NCBI RefSeq assembly: GCF_905171775.1
Contig: NC_053494.1
Span: 120,805,528-120,869,527, forward strand
Direction of reading: 5' to 3'
Length of the DNA stretch: 64,000 nucleotides
Source of the DNA: Rana temporaria
Lineage: Eukaryota > Chordata > Amphibia > Anura > Ranidae
Part shown: one piece after another, positions 37,003-48,285 of the stretch
Layout of the letters: each line of letters begins with the position of its first letter
How positions within the stretch are numbered: the first letter of the stretch is position 1
Made by a program: the position numbers and the translations under genes
The notes under the pieces: model-generated
Told to the model about the DNA's origin: nothing
Database searches by the model: none
Seen by the model: only the letters and a program-made list of their open reading frames with translations

Positions 37003-37280
37003 GAGCCCTTTTACGTTTTAGCAATGCTTTTTGGAGCTTTTAACCACCGATAGCGGCCGAAAAAGGGTTAAAAGCGCTGCTGGCCATTGATTTCAATGGG
37101 CAGGGGTGCTTTAGGAGCGGTGTACTACAGTGCCTCAAAGATGCTGCTTGCAGGAAATTTTTGGATGTCCTGCCAGCGTGCCGCCCTCTGGCTTTCACAT
37201 TGGAGAGACAGGAGAGGTGCTTTGCAGGTGCTATTTTTAGCGCTATAGCACCTTTAAATCGCCTCTGTGTGAAAGGGGTC
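37003..37280. mobile_element. Harbinger-like MITE with TTA target duplication
   Basis: Ends GAGCCCTTTTACG and GTGTGAAAGGGGTC, flanked by TTA on both sides (37000-37002 and 37281-37283). About 278 bp. Contains TTAAAAGCGCTGCTGG and GCGCTATAGCACC-like palindromic words. Confidence 0.85.
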
Positions 37281-37283
37281 TTA

Positions 37284-38338
37284 CAGTAGTTATGTGTACT
37301 GAGCAACCATGTATGATTGCATAGGAAGCTGTGGCATCAATGCCTTGTGAGTTATTGCCTTGGAAAATATATATGGGACAGAATTCAGACTTCAGTGGTA
37401 GCATGCTTTCTCCAGAGCATTGACTCCTTAGCATACTCCTTAGCATGTAAAGCCAATAGCAAGATGACAGCAATGGAACCAGCACTTATGTTGATCCTCA
37501 CATGTTTTATTTTAAACTGGTATATGCTTTAAAAAGAAATACACACGTTTTTATTTTTCATGGATCCTCTTTAGTGAAAATGTTTTTTGAAGCGGCAACA
37601 TTGATACCTGATTTAGGGTAGGCACCAGACTTTTTAAATAGTTTCAAGCACAGGCACTTCAGGGAGTTTATATAACAGGTTATTTAACAAGAGGAAAAAT
37701 GTTGCATGTTGTTGTAAACACAAGGATACCCTGTGCAATTTTGCCATTTGAGATTTAAGAGCTGGTAAGACCAACAATTTTCTTCAGCTGGAAAGATTTA
37801 ATGTTTTTAGAGAATCAAATACTGTGTCTACAACATTATCCAGAAGAGCAGTGCATGAACCCCTGCAGAAAAAAAACACATATTTTGAACCTTGCTTGTA
37901 TTTTTAAAAGTTTATTTGACACTGGGGTATAAATTACGTAGATTGCTTTATAGTGTGTTGTAACAAAATCCAAGAACAGTTTTACTGCAGTTTTCCTTAG
38001 AATAATAGAGAACAACAAAAAGCAAATGTTTCCTTATTTTATATCTATTCAATATAGTAAATTCTAAGTGACTAAAGCAGAGCCAAGGACATAATGTAAT
38101 AGCAAGAGTTAATAGTCGTATAAAAGCGTCATAATCATTCTAAAGGGTTGTGATTCCATGTCAATTACATTTATATTCCATGGGGTGAAGGAGGTGACGT
38201 GAACTCATAAATGTAATAAATATGTATGTTTGCAATTGTTAAAAGTAAAAGTAAAATGTTTTGGCTGTGGATATGCTTTAACTCAGAACTGTTGCATTCT
38301 GCATTGCTACAAGTCACCTGGTACCTTCAAGACTGTCT
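37284..38338. other. Unassigned intronic sequence
   Basis: No gene or element recognised. Confidence 0.35.
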
Positions 38339-38753
38339 TGGGATGCTTTCACACTGAAAGCGCCCGGGCATCAGCGGTAAAACGGTGCTATTGTTAGCTG
38401 CGCTTTACCGTCGTTTTGGCAGCACATTTCGGCCGATAGCGGCCCCACTTTTTACCTCCGCTAGCGGCTGAAAAAGGGTTAAAAGCACCGCTACAGTGGC
38501 GCTTTGCCGGCGGTTTGGCACCACTGCCCATTGATTTCAATGGGCAGGGGCACTTTGGGAGCGGTGAGTTCATTGCTCCTAATGTTCTCCAAAGAAGCTA
38601 CTGGCAGGACTTTATCTGACGCCCTGCCAGCACACCGCTCCAGTGTGAAAGCTTTCACACTGGAGTGAATGGAGCCGCTGTTTCAGGGTGCTTTGCAGGC
38701 GCTATTTTTAACGCTATAGCACCTGCAAAGTGCCTCAGTGTGAAAGGGGTCTT
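38339..38753. mobile_element. Harbinger-like MITE
   Basis: Left TTGGGATGCTTTCACACTGA, right CTCAGTGTGAAAGGGGTCTT. The interior has GGGCAGGGGCACTTTGGGAG, as in 37003-37280, and GCGCTATTTTTAACGCTATA. Same family, about 415 bp. Confidence 0.8.
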
Positions 38754-39112
38754 AGGGTGTTTCTGAAAATGCCTATACACAAATATCCATATGTAAACTT
38801 TCATACAGATCCATGATTCATGGAAGTACTTAAGCATAGCCATGTGCGGAGAAACCCTAAATGGACAATACTATAAAATGTACTCAGTTTCTAATTCGTG
38901 CACTAATCTTAAACAGTTAATACAAAACTGCCTTCTATAAAATTTGTTTGGTGACGCTCCCCCCAGCCGATATATCATTAGCATATCTCTCTATGCAGCT
39001 CTGAATGGACACACAAATGATGGGTGGGGTAGAGGGGGTGAGATGTAGAAGGTACTGATAAGTATTTCAAATGTATTTTCTAATACTGTGTTTGTTTAAA
39101 GTAATAACAGTG

Positions 39113-39833
39113 GGGCAGATCCTCAGACATTACGCCGGCGTATTTGTTGATACGCCGCGTAATTTCACAATTTGCGCGTCGTATCTTTTGGTTGGTATCC
39201 ACCAAACAGATATGAAGGCATCTGTCTTAGATCCGACAGGCGTACGCCTTAGTACGCCGTCGGATCTAAGATGCAATTTTCCGGCGGCCGCTGGGTGGCA
39301 TTTCAGTCGTTTTCCGCGTAGAGTATGCAAATTAGCTATTTCCGACGATCCACGAACGTACGAGCGGCCGTCGCATTTTCTTACGTCGTTTTTTTTTCGT
39401 CTTTTTCCGGCGTATAGTTAAAGCTGCCATTTGGTGGCGTACTCAATGTTAAGTATGGCCGTCGTTCCCGCTTATAATTTTGAATATTCGACGTCGTTTG
39501 CGTAAGTCGTCAGTGAATGGGGCTGGACGCCATTTATGTTCACGACGAAAACACTGACGTCCTTGCAACGTCATTTGGAGCAATGCACCCTGTGAGTTTT
39601 GACAGACAGGGCATGCACAGTTTGTTCGGCGCAGGGACGCGCTTCATTTAAATGAAACACACCCCCTACTCGCCACATTTGAATTACGCGCCCTTACGCC
39701 GTGAGAGATAGACTACCCCGCCGTAACTTACGGCGCAAATTCTTTCTGGATTCAAACCAAACACAAGTAAGTTACGGCGGCGTAGCGTATCTCAGATATG
39801 CTGCGCCGGGGCAGATCTTTGTAGATCTGCCCC
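39113..39833. mobile_element. Fold-back MITE, GGGGCAGATC type
   Basis: GGGGCAGATCCTCAGACATT and the inverse end GATCTTTGTAGATCTGCCCC bracket 720 bp. The interior has TACGCCGGCGTA and many CGTACG-like words and is structurally similar to 25660-26382. The region is unusually CpG-rich for the window. No coding. Confidence 0.85.
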
Positions 39834-41134
39834 ATAGTCTTTAAAATCTGTGCTTTTGGAAGCAGATTCGTTTTAAAAGCAACCAGATTAATTGATGCTC
39901 GTCTGCCTCAATTGATAGCAAGTAGAGGATCACCCCCCCCCCCCTTGCTGTCACTATCGCACTGCCCCCATCATGCCCAGCCACGTCATTTGTTTAGAGT
40001 TCTGTGAATGGGAAACACAAATTCTGACAGCCTTTGCAGGTGAACTACCATAGCCCTGTTGAACTTGGGTAGTTCATTGCTTTTTCCTGTCTGTGTGTAT
40101 CTGCCTACCAGTACAAAGTATGAGCAGCCAGATACACTGAAAAGTCAGCAGGAGTCCTGCATGGCACCTGCGAGGTGCAATGCTTTACAGGCTTCTAGTA
40201 AAAAAAAAAAAACATTTACTTTTTTTTTTTCCTGCAAAAGCTGTGCATTTAACTAACTAACTAAAAAAAGAGGTGAACTTATCCCTTTATGCTCCCCCCT
40301 CCCCTCCCCAGCAGCATTACTTTTTCCTTCCCTTCCCTGACTTTCCGCTGTCAGGAGTGAGAAACATACCCAGTACCCAACAAATATTAAGGGAAATTAG
40401 ACTGACACATTGTCACAGTATTGGGCCAGTGCTGTCACATGGGGAGACTCTATAACCCTTTGTAAGCCACAAGTTGAGCAACTCATAGGATACACAGGCT
40501 AGTAGCCAAACAGAGCATTGAGGAAGTGGACGAAGAGTAAGTGACACTGTAGTGGAGGTATTAGGTTGAACCTTTTACTTGGCATGCACATTTATGGGCA
40601 TCATTCACCCTGGTAGTAAACTAGGGCTGGATCACAGGGGACAATGTAGAAGAGCAGCAAAGTATTGCAGTAAAATCTGCATTTTGTATTTGTAAAATAA
40701 TCACAAAACTGACTGGACAGAATTACAACTCCTTTTACTGCTAAAGACAGTTCATATTTGTGTAGACCAACTGTGTATTTAACTGTTACCCAGAGTTCAG
40801 CTAAAACTATCCATTGTCCTGACACAGCAAGACAATAGGGCCTGTATATAACAGATTGATAGAGATATTTTACATTTTTATGGACAATAATAATTCCGAC
40901 AGTTTTACCTGTTTATGTAGTGCATAATACTGTTTTTAGTATTGTTCAAGTGTGAAATGTTTACTTTGGAAAAGACAGAATATACAGTATATTCAATTCT
41001 GTTGTAAACATTAAATGTAACAAACAAAAATGTCTGTTAACAAATGCAGAGACTCTACAGTTCCTGTGACGTGATACAATACACCTAAATATCAGAAATT
41101 GTCCTCTTGGGTGTCACACTGAGCACACCGACTG
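39834..41134. other. Intronic sequence with a partial repeat at 39880-40290
   Basis: 39880-40290 shares words with 33985-34360 (GCAATGCTTTACAGGCTTC, GTGAACTTATCC). The rest, 40300-41134, is unrecognised. Confidence 0.35.
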
Positions 41135-41142
41135 ATGTACAG

Positions 41143-43737
41143 TAGGGATGAGTCGAACACCCCCTTGTTCGGTTCGCACCAGAACCTTCGAACAGACCGA
41201 ACGTTTGCGCAAACTTTTAGAACCCCATTGAAGTCTATGGGACTCGAACGTTCAAAAGTGATAATTTTAAAGGCTAATATGCAAGTTATTGTCGTAAAAC
41301 AGGTTTGAGAACCCGGGTCTTGCCCCAGGGAACATGTATCAATGGGAAAAAAAAAAGTTTTAAAAACTTGTTTTTTCTGGAGCAGTGATTTTAATGATGC
41401 TTAAAGTGAAAAAAAAAATTGAAAAATTCCTTTAAATATCGTACCTGCTGGGTATCTATAGTATGCCTGTGAAGTGGCACGTGTTTAGAACTGTCCCTAG
41501 ACAAAATGAGATTACTATAAGAAAAAAGTAATTTAAAACTGCTTGCGGCTTTAATGTAATGTCTGGTCCCCCCAGGTCATTACCAGCCCCTTTGGCCCTA
41601 TATACTTTGAACAGCAGTATACAGGTGGTGCAAACAAGACAGGGACTGTAGGTTTTTTGTTAAGTAGAATCTGTTTGTAATTTTGAACTGGTACTTTTTT
41701 AAAGTGTAGCTCCAGCCAAAAAATCTATTTTTAAGCTTTTCTGAAAACATAGAGAAGGGTTATCACCCCTGTAACATATGTTTTGCTGTGTGTGCGCATC
41801 TGTTCAGAAGATTGCAATTCACTTTCTGTCCCAATGACAAATGATTTTTTTTAAATTTGGGTTTTTTAGTACAACAAGGATTGGTGATAAAGCATCAGTG
41901 GATAGGAGACACCTCTTACAGAAGAGAATCTCCCTTCCTAGGGGTAGATTTCCTCTCACTTCCTGTTGTCCCCTTCCGTTTGCAAGTAGGAGTCATTTGT
42001 AAGTTGGATGTTTGAAAGTAGGGGCCTGCCGTATATACTCTGCAGAAATTTGGGCCCTAGGTGTTGGTGTTGCCACAACACTGTAAGCCCTCACAGTTAG
42101 TCTTGGTGGGCGCTGGAACGCCCTGTTGTGAACTATTATATCAAGAATTGTAATTGCATGCCATTGTTGAACAGTGGTAGAAAAATTGGGCCTTTGATGC
42201 TGGTGCCACAACACTGTAAGTCCTCACAGTTACTCTTGGTGGGCGCAGGAATGGGCCCTGCTATAGGGCAGTCTGGAAGTGGTTATAAGGCGGTCTTGTA
42301 CTCAAATGTTTGCATACAGGGTACTAGATGTATTCAAAACCTTTATTTTTTTTGGAGAAATGCTACTTAATGCTTACATGTTGGACACTTGTGAAAGCAT
42401 TTTTGTCTGTGGGTCTTTGGTCTATAGATGCTTTTTTGTTATTTTCTGGATGTCATCTGCTACATATGTTTGGACGTACCCTTATAAAACAAAGGAAGAT
42501 ATTCTGCAATGAATCCTGATTTCTTGCTATTGGTAGTTTATTAGGAGGTCAATCAAATCTTTCTGATTGAGCTGCCTGCACATTAACATGCAGGTAGCAT
42601 GTAAACATTGAATGGGCGCTGAGTTACTAAAAGGTTTTAACAAGTTAAAATGCATTCTGCAAAAAGCTGAGCCTTCAAAACGCTCCGCATCCTCCTGCAG
42701 CATGTACCCAACACTGTGGTCAAACAGTTCGGGGGACTCCTCAGGAGGACATGGTGGGGCTAGGGAAGGAGTGACTGATGCCATTGAGAAGAGGGAAGAG
42801 GCCGCGTTGGCAGCTGCTTTGCCAGACAAAGTACCCTGAGCCTGGGTGAGAGAGGATGAGGAGGAGGAGGACAGCTTGGTCATCCACTCTACCAAGTCTT
42901 CAGCATGTTGCGACTCAACGCGGCTAGCTGCCGAAAAAAAAGAACGAGCGTGTTCCACGGCCACATGCTGATGAGGATGCACTGTGTCCACGACCAGCAC
43001 TGTTGCCTCTAGACGCAGATGCCCTCTTTTATCAGCTCGTGACTCTATGCCTCTCCTTGTTGTCCTTCCAGACTTACTAATGGCCTGCAGGGAGATGTAG
43101 CTGCACAAATACTGACAATAACTGCTGATCCCTGCCTGTGGTATTAATATGAGCAGATCCCTGCCTCTACGAATAAGTATGAGAAACACCTGCTTTACTT
43201 AGCTTTAGGTGCACACTGCAGAGCCTGTCAGTATATTAGGAAGAGTGGATCTAGCTGAACTCAATACAGTGTATAAATATATATACAACACCTGGGATGC
43301 ATATATATCCTCTACACACTGTAACTCTATCTGACTAGCCTGCCTGCTCTATCTAACTGCAAAAAATGACTCTCTCTCTCTCTGTCCACTCTTAACCACC
43401 GCAACACACTACACAAGGCCGACTTTCAGTCGGCCTTTTACAGTGTGGGGCGTGTACTAAACCCCCTGAGCCATAATTGGCCAAAGCCACCCTGGCTTTG
43501 ACCAATTATGGCTCTCCATTTTTTTGCAAACTGTGATTGGCCAAGCATGCCGGTCATAGTGCATGCTTGGCCAATCATCAGCCAGCAATGCACTGCGATG
43601 CCGCAGTGAATTATGGGCCGTGACATGCCACTCGAATTTGACGCGAACGGACCGTAACGTAAGTATTTCGACGAACGGTCGAACATACGATGTTTGAGTC
43701 GAACGTGATTTCGACTCGAACACAAAGCTCATCCCTA
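41143..43737. mobile_element. Non-autonomous hAT element, 2595 bp
   Basis: Ends TAGGGATGAGTCGAAC and its inverse CTCATCCCTA, flanked by identical ATGTACAG octamers (41135-41142 and 43738-43745). Subterminal GTTCGGTTCG / CGAACAGACCGAACG and TTCGAACA-rich blocks are probable transposase-binding repeats. Inside, 42024-42262 holds two copies of CCACAACACTGTAAG-CCTCACAGTTA. No intact transposase; one protein-like frame of unknown origin lies at 42527-43189 (minus). Confidence 0.9.
42527..43189 (-). pseudogene. Protein-like open frame inside the hAT element
   Basis: A 220-codon minus-strand frame containing VDTVHPHQHVAVEHARSFFS, then EDLVEWMTKLSSSSSSSLTQ, an Ala/Ser-rich run and a PPCPPEESPELFD acidic segment. 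The Ser, Ala and Pro composition and the low-complexity linker look like an eroded coding region, such as the non-catalytic part of the parent hAT transposase or an accessory protein. I recognise no domain. The last third overlaps a segment (42264-42667) that recurs without this frame at 46586-47264, so the open frame may not be a single gene. Confidence 0.35.
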
Positions 43738-43745
43738 ATGTACAG

Positions 43746-44684
43746 TATACTGTATGCATTGAATGAAAAGTCCTTCCTCATTCCCACCTCTTTCCCAACG
43801 AGAAACATGTTTTTCTTTAGTACAAGATAAAGTTGTCACTTTTCTCTATCTCAAGTCATAGACAAGTTACATTTGCTTTGAAATGCTCATATTTTTTGAA
43901 ATGTGCTGTTGGACTGACACATAATGCATTTATGAATGGGTGGCTTTAAGGTTTTTTATTAGCTGCTGAAATATATCATTAAGTGCATTGCACATCTTTT
44001 ACTATCCAACATATTCCATGCTCCACCGATGACAATCACTTATGTTTATTGTCTATTTGCAGAATGCACTGAAATCAAACACCCTAGAAGCAGTTTTAAT
44101 GCTTCCTCTGCAGTTTTTAAGTGCTTCAGTAATGATGCGAAACAGGGGGAGTGCGTATTGAAGCAGTATGATTTGTTGGACAAGTCATCTCAATGTATGT
44201 AGTTCAGCCAGTGTCAGCAGTCACTTTACATTATTAGTACATTATCTAGTTCTCTATGCGCAGGTTGGGGTATATGCCCTGTATATATCACTCTTATAAC
44301 CTGTCATTCTTATGAACAATGTTCCTCTCCCACGCTCTAATTATGTAGATGAAAAGATTGTGTTCATTTGTGTATCTACTTGATTTTCATATTTTTTTTT
44401 TTTGTTTTGTAACTTTTTATGTTTCCAATGTAATCTGCCAAGTTGTGTTACAATCCGGTTTCTCCTGTGTCTGTTGCTGACTGCCTTCATGTGCACTACT
44501 GCAAATGCTATATGTTAGGAGTGCTGTAAATATGGAATGCTTTCAAAAATGGAAGTGTTAATAATTCAATTTTATCTATTATCAAAATGAAAAGTAAATG
44601 AACAGAAGAGAAATTATCCTTTTGATTATAGGCTCACTTTAAAAAAATCTTTCCTTAAAACAGATGTGCCATGAAAAAAAAATA
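43746..44684. other. Unassigned AT-rich intronic sequence
   Basis: No gene or element recognised. Confidence 0.35.
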
Positions 44685-45140
44685 TTAAAAGCCAGCAGCT
44701 ACAAATACTGCAGCTGATGACTTTTAATATTAGGACACTTACCTGTCCTGGAGTCCAGCGCCGTCCGCAGCAGAGGACGAGCGATCGCTCGTCACTCTGC
44801 TGCTCCCCCCGCCATCCTCAGTGAGGGAACCAGGAAGTGAAGCGCTCCGGCTTCAATACCCGGTTCCCTACGGCGCATGCGCGAGTTGCGCTGCGCCGCT
44901 GATTGGCTCCCGCTGTGTTCTGGGACCCGAGTGTTCCCAGAGCACAACGGGGGGGGAGGATGGGAGGTGACGTTCTGCCCGCAGTTTACCCGAAACTGTG
45001 TGGCCGGAAGTGGGTGCAAATACCTGTCTTTAGACAGGTATCTGCACCCCCTCCCCCCTGAAAGGTGTCAAATGTGACACCAGAGAGGGGGAGGGTTCAG
45101 ATCAGTGTGAGTTCCACTTTAGGGTGGAGCTCCGCTTTTA
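44685..45140. repeat. GGTGGAGCTC-type repeat, GC-rich copy
   Basis: AGCCAGCAGCTACAAATACT, GCAGCTGATGACTTTTAATA, an imperfect hairpin GGGAACCAGGAAGTGAAGCG against its partner GGCTTCAATACCCGGTTCCC, CGGCGCATGCGCGAG, and the end GGGTGGAGCTCCGCTTTTAA. Same family as 36263-36872. Confidence 0.8.
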
Positions 45141-45330
45141 AGGCCCCTTCCACACTGGGGTGATCGGTGCGACGGCGGTAAAGCGGCACTATTTTTAGCG
45201 GTGCTTTACCGTCCAAAGATGCTGCTAGCAGGACTTTTTTTACCGTCCTGCTAGCGCACCGCTCCAGTGTGAAAGCCCTCGGACAGACAGCAGCGGGTCT
45301 TTCAGGTCGCTTTGCAGGCGCTATTTTTAG
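45141..45330. mobile_element. Harbinger-like MITE, right-truncated
   Basis: GGCCCCTTCCACACTGGGGT after TTTTA, then GCGGTAAAGCGGCACTATTT and GCTTTGCAGGCGCTATTTTT. The GTGTGAAAGGGG right end is missing. Confidence 0.65.
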
Positions 45331-45490
45331 TTATTTACATAGGCAGATCTTCATTCTGTATGTTTTACCAACGATCAGCGGGTTTCATTGGACATACAGT
45401 GCCTGGCATCCACAGATCGGCCTCTGCTGTGATTAATCACAACAGAAGTGGCCGACGTGTGCCCCTTGTAGGCGGAAGTGCAGAATCGCG

Positions 45491-45516
45491 TGCGTTTGTG
45501 TGTATGTATATATGTG

Positions 45517-45555
<39 letters not shown>
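45491..45555. repeat. Compound (TG)n(TA)n microsatellite
   Basis: TGTGTGTATG then TGTGTGTGTGTGTGTATATG then TATATATATA. Thr/His and Val/Tyr open frames are artefacts. Confidence 0.9.
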
Positions 45556-46132
45556 TAGTGAGATTGGGGTTATTAGACTGCAGCGATAGATGCGTTTTCC
45601 AGTGAGTACGCCAATCCAGAACTGAGTTTTTAAGGGCCTGGTAGCCCACTTTTATTTAAAAACATGAAAGTTCACAAATACAATAGCAGCCCTCGCAGGG
45701 GGTTCCACCATTCCTGTATCTTGCAAAACTCAACAGTTTAGCCTCTTGGCCTTCACACTTTCCATACGGCTGTTTTAGGCCTTTAGCTTAGGCCCAAGTT
45801 CTGCTCCTCAGAATTACCCGTTTCCCAACGGTAAGCACACACCTAGCTTCTTCTGTCAGCGTCTTTCTGCGCAATTTCTGTCCCTCAGAACAGTTTCCTG
45901 GAGTCAAGCTCAAACCTTGCTTTCTCCAGTCCTTAATGACATCTGCCACCTGCAAAGATGCATCCACTCTCTGACTTCTCTCAGAGAGATTTGGGAGTCA
46001 CCTGACTCCCAGCACAGACCTCCTGTCTGTGGGGTGGGGCCCTGAGCCATGTCAGATCAGAACTATATAGCTGGACACACAGCTGTCCAATTAGTGTGTC
46101 TTTTTCTCCCGAATTTGGTCCTACCCTCACAC
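45556..46132. other. Unassigned sequence, possible retroelement
   Basis: CCCACTTTTATTTAAAAACA at about 45647 and the following CT-rich sequence could be a retroelement terminal part, but no ends or coding are seen. Confidence 0.25.
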
Positions 46133-46155
46133 TATATATATATATATATATATAA

Positions 46156-46503
46156 CAGGGGTGTAAAATGCAATTTCATCGTGGGCCGCATCAGCATTAT
46201 GATTGCCCTCAAAAGGGCCAGTTGTATCTGTAGGATTAGATGTCCAGCGCATCCCCTCCCCTTTACATTAGATGTCAAGAGCCACCCCACCATCAGAAGT
46301 TGAGTCCCCCACTCTCTCTTACATCACAGTGCACCCCCCTTTCCTTATGCTGCTTCTGGGAAGACACTGGATGCATTGCTTGAAAGCAGAAAATAAGGGT
46401 CTGGAGTAGGACCAGAGGAGGGCAGCTGCAGGAGAGGTGTGAGAGCCACATGAAATGGCCTGGAGGGCCGGATTCGGCCCGCGGGCCTTGTGTTTGACAC
46501 CTG
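46156..46503. mobile_element. hAT MITE (CAGGGGTGTAAAA type)
   Basis: Left CAGGGGTGTAAAATGCAATT, right TGTGTTTGACACCTG, with GGGCCGCAT and CGGCCCGCGGGCC subterminal blocks. It inserted next to an AT microsatellite, so the 8-bp target duplication (ATATATAA-like against ATTTATAA) is only approximate. Confidence 0.75.
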
Positions 46504-46582
46504 TGATTTATAATCTCAAAATATAATCTCAATATATATTATATGTATGTATATGATCCTGCACAGAAGGGCCATTCTGTAG

Positions 46583-47264
46583 CAGTAAATCGGCTATAGG
46601 GCAGTCCGGAAGTGGTTATAAGGCTGTCTTGTACTCAAATGTTTGCATACAGAGTACTAGATGTATTCAAAACCTTTCTTTTTTTTTTGGAGAAATGCTA
46701 CTTAATGCTTACATGTTTGACACTTGTGAAAGCATTTTTGTCTGTGGGTCTTTGGTCTATAGATGCCTTTTTTGTTATTTTCTGGATTTCATCTGCTACA
46801 TATGTTTGGACGTACCCTTATAAAACAAAGGAAGATATTCTGCAATGAATCCTGATTTCTTGCAATAGCAAGAAATCAGGCCCAGGAGGTCAATCAAATC
46901 TTTCAGATTGAGCTGCCTGCACATTAAAGCGGGAGTTTACCCAAATTTTTTTTTTTAACCTTAGATTGGACCTAATTACGGGAAGCAGAATCGGTGTTTT
47001 GGTTAAAATCAATGCAGTACTTACCTTTTTTGAGATAGATGTTCTCCCGCCGCTTCCGGGTATGGTCTTCTGGACTGGGCGTTCCTATTTGATTGACAGC
47101 CTTCTGACGGTCGCATACAGCGATTCTGCTTCCCGTAATTTGGCCCAATCTAAGGTTAAAAATTGAGTTTTTGGGTGAACCTCCACTTGAACATGCATGT
47201 AAACATTGAATGGGCGCTGAGTTACTAAAAGGTTTTAACAAGTTAAAATGCATTCTGCAAAAAG
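46583..47264. repeat. Second copy of hAT-internal segment 42264-42667, interrupted
   Basis: Near-identical direct repeat of the first copy: CTATAGGGCAGTC-GGAAGTG, CTCAAATGTTTGCATACAG, TCTGTGGGTCTTTGGTCTAT, then ATGTAAACATTGAATGGGCG up to GCAAAAAGCTG. A MITE (46927-47189) replaces part of the middle. Probably a fragment of another copy of the 41143-43737 family. Confidence 0.88.
46927..47189. mobile_element. AAAGCGGGAGTTTACCC MITE
   Basis: Left AAAGCGGGAGTTTACCCAAA, right TTTGGGTGAACCTCCACTT. Inner inverted blocks AACCTTAGATTGG and CCAATCTAAGGTT, and ACGGGAAGCAGAATCG against its inverse. Absent from the paralogous segment at about 42590, so it inserted after duplication. Confidence 0.88.
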
Positions 47265-48238
47265 CTGCAAACCTTATATGATTGTCAACAGGTTCAAGAG
47301 CTGATGTACTAAACCCATGAATACGAAGTTCGCTGGTAAATTGTGGAATTGATGAAACTATCACAACTAAGGTTCGATCTCGAATAGCTTTGACAGACAT
47401 TTATAGTTGTATTGTGGATATTTTTAAAGGGAAAAAACAACAGTCCAAGGCTATTACACTGGGCAGCATATTGCAGAAGAAATGCCTACACTGTTTGATG
47501 GTTCTTTAATCTCAGAAGCTGTTTGATGGGTGACCTCGTTATTATTTTCATGTAATGAGGAATCATTTATCTAGAATTACAGCAGTTTGCTGCCACGGGG
47601 TTGCTTGTAATCTGTCTGCAGTATCATCACTGAGCGGAGCCCTGTTTATTGCAAACTGAATTGAATCGCACCATCATTATCTTTTACATTTAACTGACAT
47701 GTTATTATGAAATCAACAGATGAGACTTGGTTTCTAATTGCTTGAAACATATCCAAATTCAACACTCTGCACAGTGGATGAAATAATAAAAGGTTATGTG
47801 AAAACATGTCTCAAGCCTGAAATGTATGCTGGATCAAATTAAAAAGTGTCCTAATCTTGTGTAGTAAACTGTTTATGGTGGGTATTTTCTCTGCATTGCT
47901 AGAAAACACACAATTCATTATTGTACCTTATTGCTTGCAGTCATGGCTATCTGGCTTTGCATAAACATTTCAAAAGAAATGTGCCACCACCTTGTCACTT
48001 TGCATATTAAACGAGACTATGCCTTTTACAAAGACATGTTTTTATAGTTTGAACAATAGAAATAGAGGTGTCCAGCCATTTTAGAGTGATTTCAACTTGT
48101 TTTCAGTTCCCATGTATTGATATATTACTTTAATTTAGTATTCACTACATTTTTATAAGGCTTATATCTCGGGTAGTATTTTTTATGTAGTAGATAAAAT
48201 CATTGGTGTAGGTATAACAAAGTAAGATCCCACTCAAA
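47265..48238. other. Unassigned intronic sequence
   Basis: About 1 kb without recognised repeats. Confidence 0.35.
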
Positions 48239-48285
48239 CTAGAGCTGCACGATTTTGGCCAAAATGAGAATCACAATTTTTTTTC

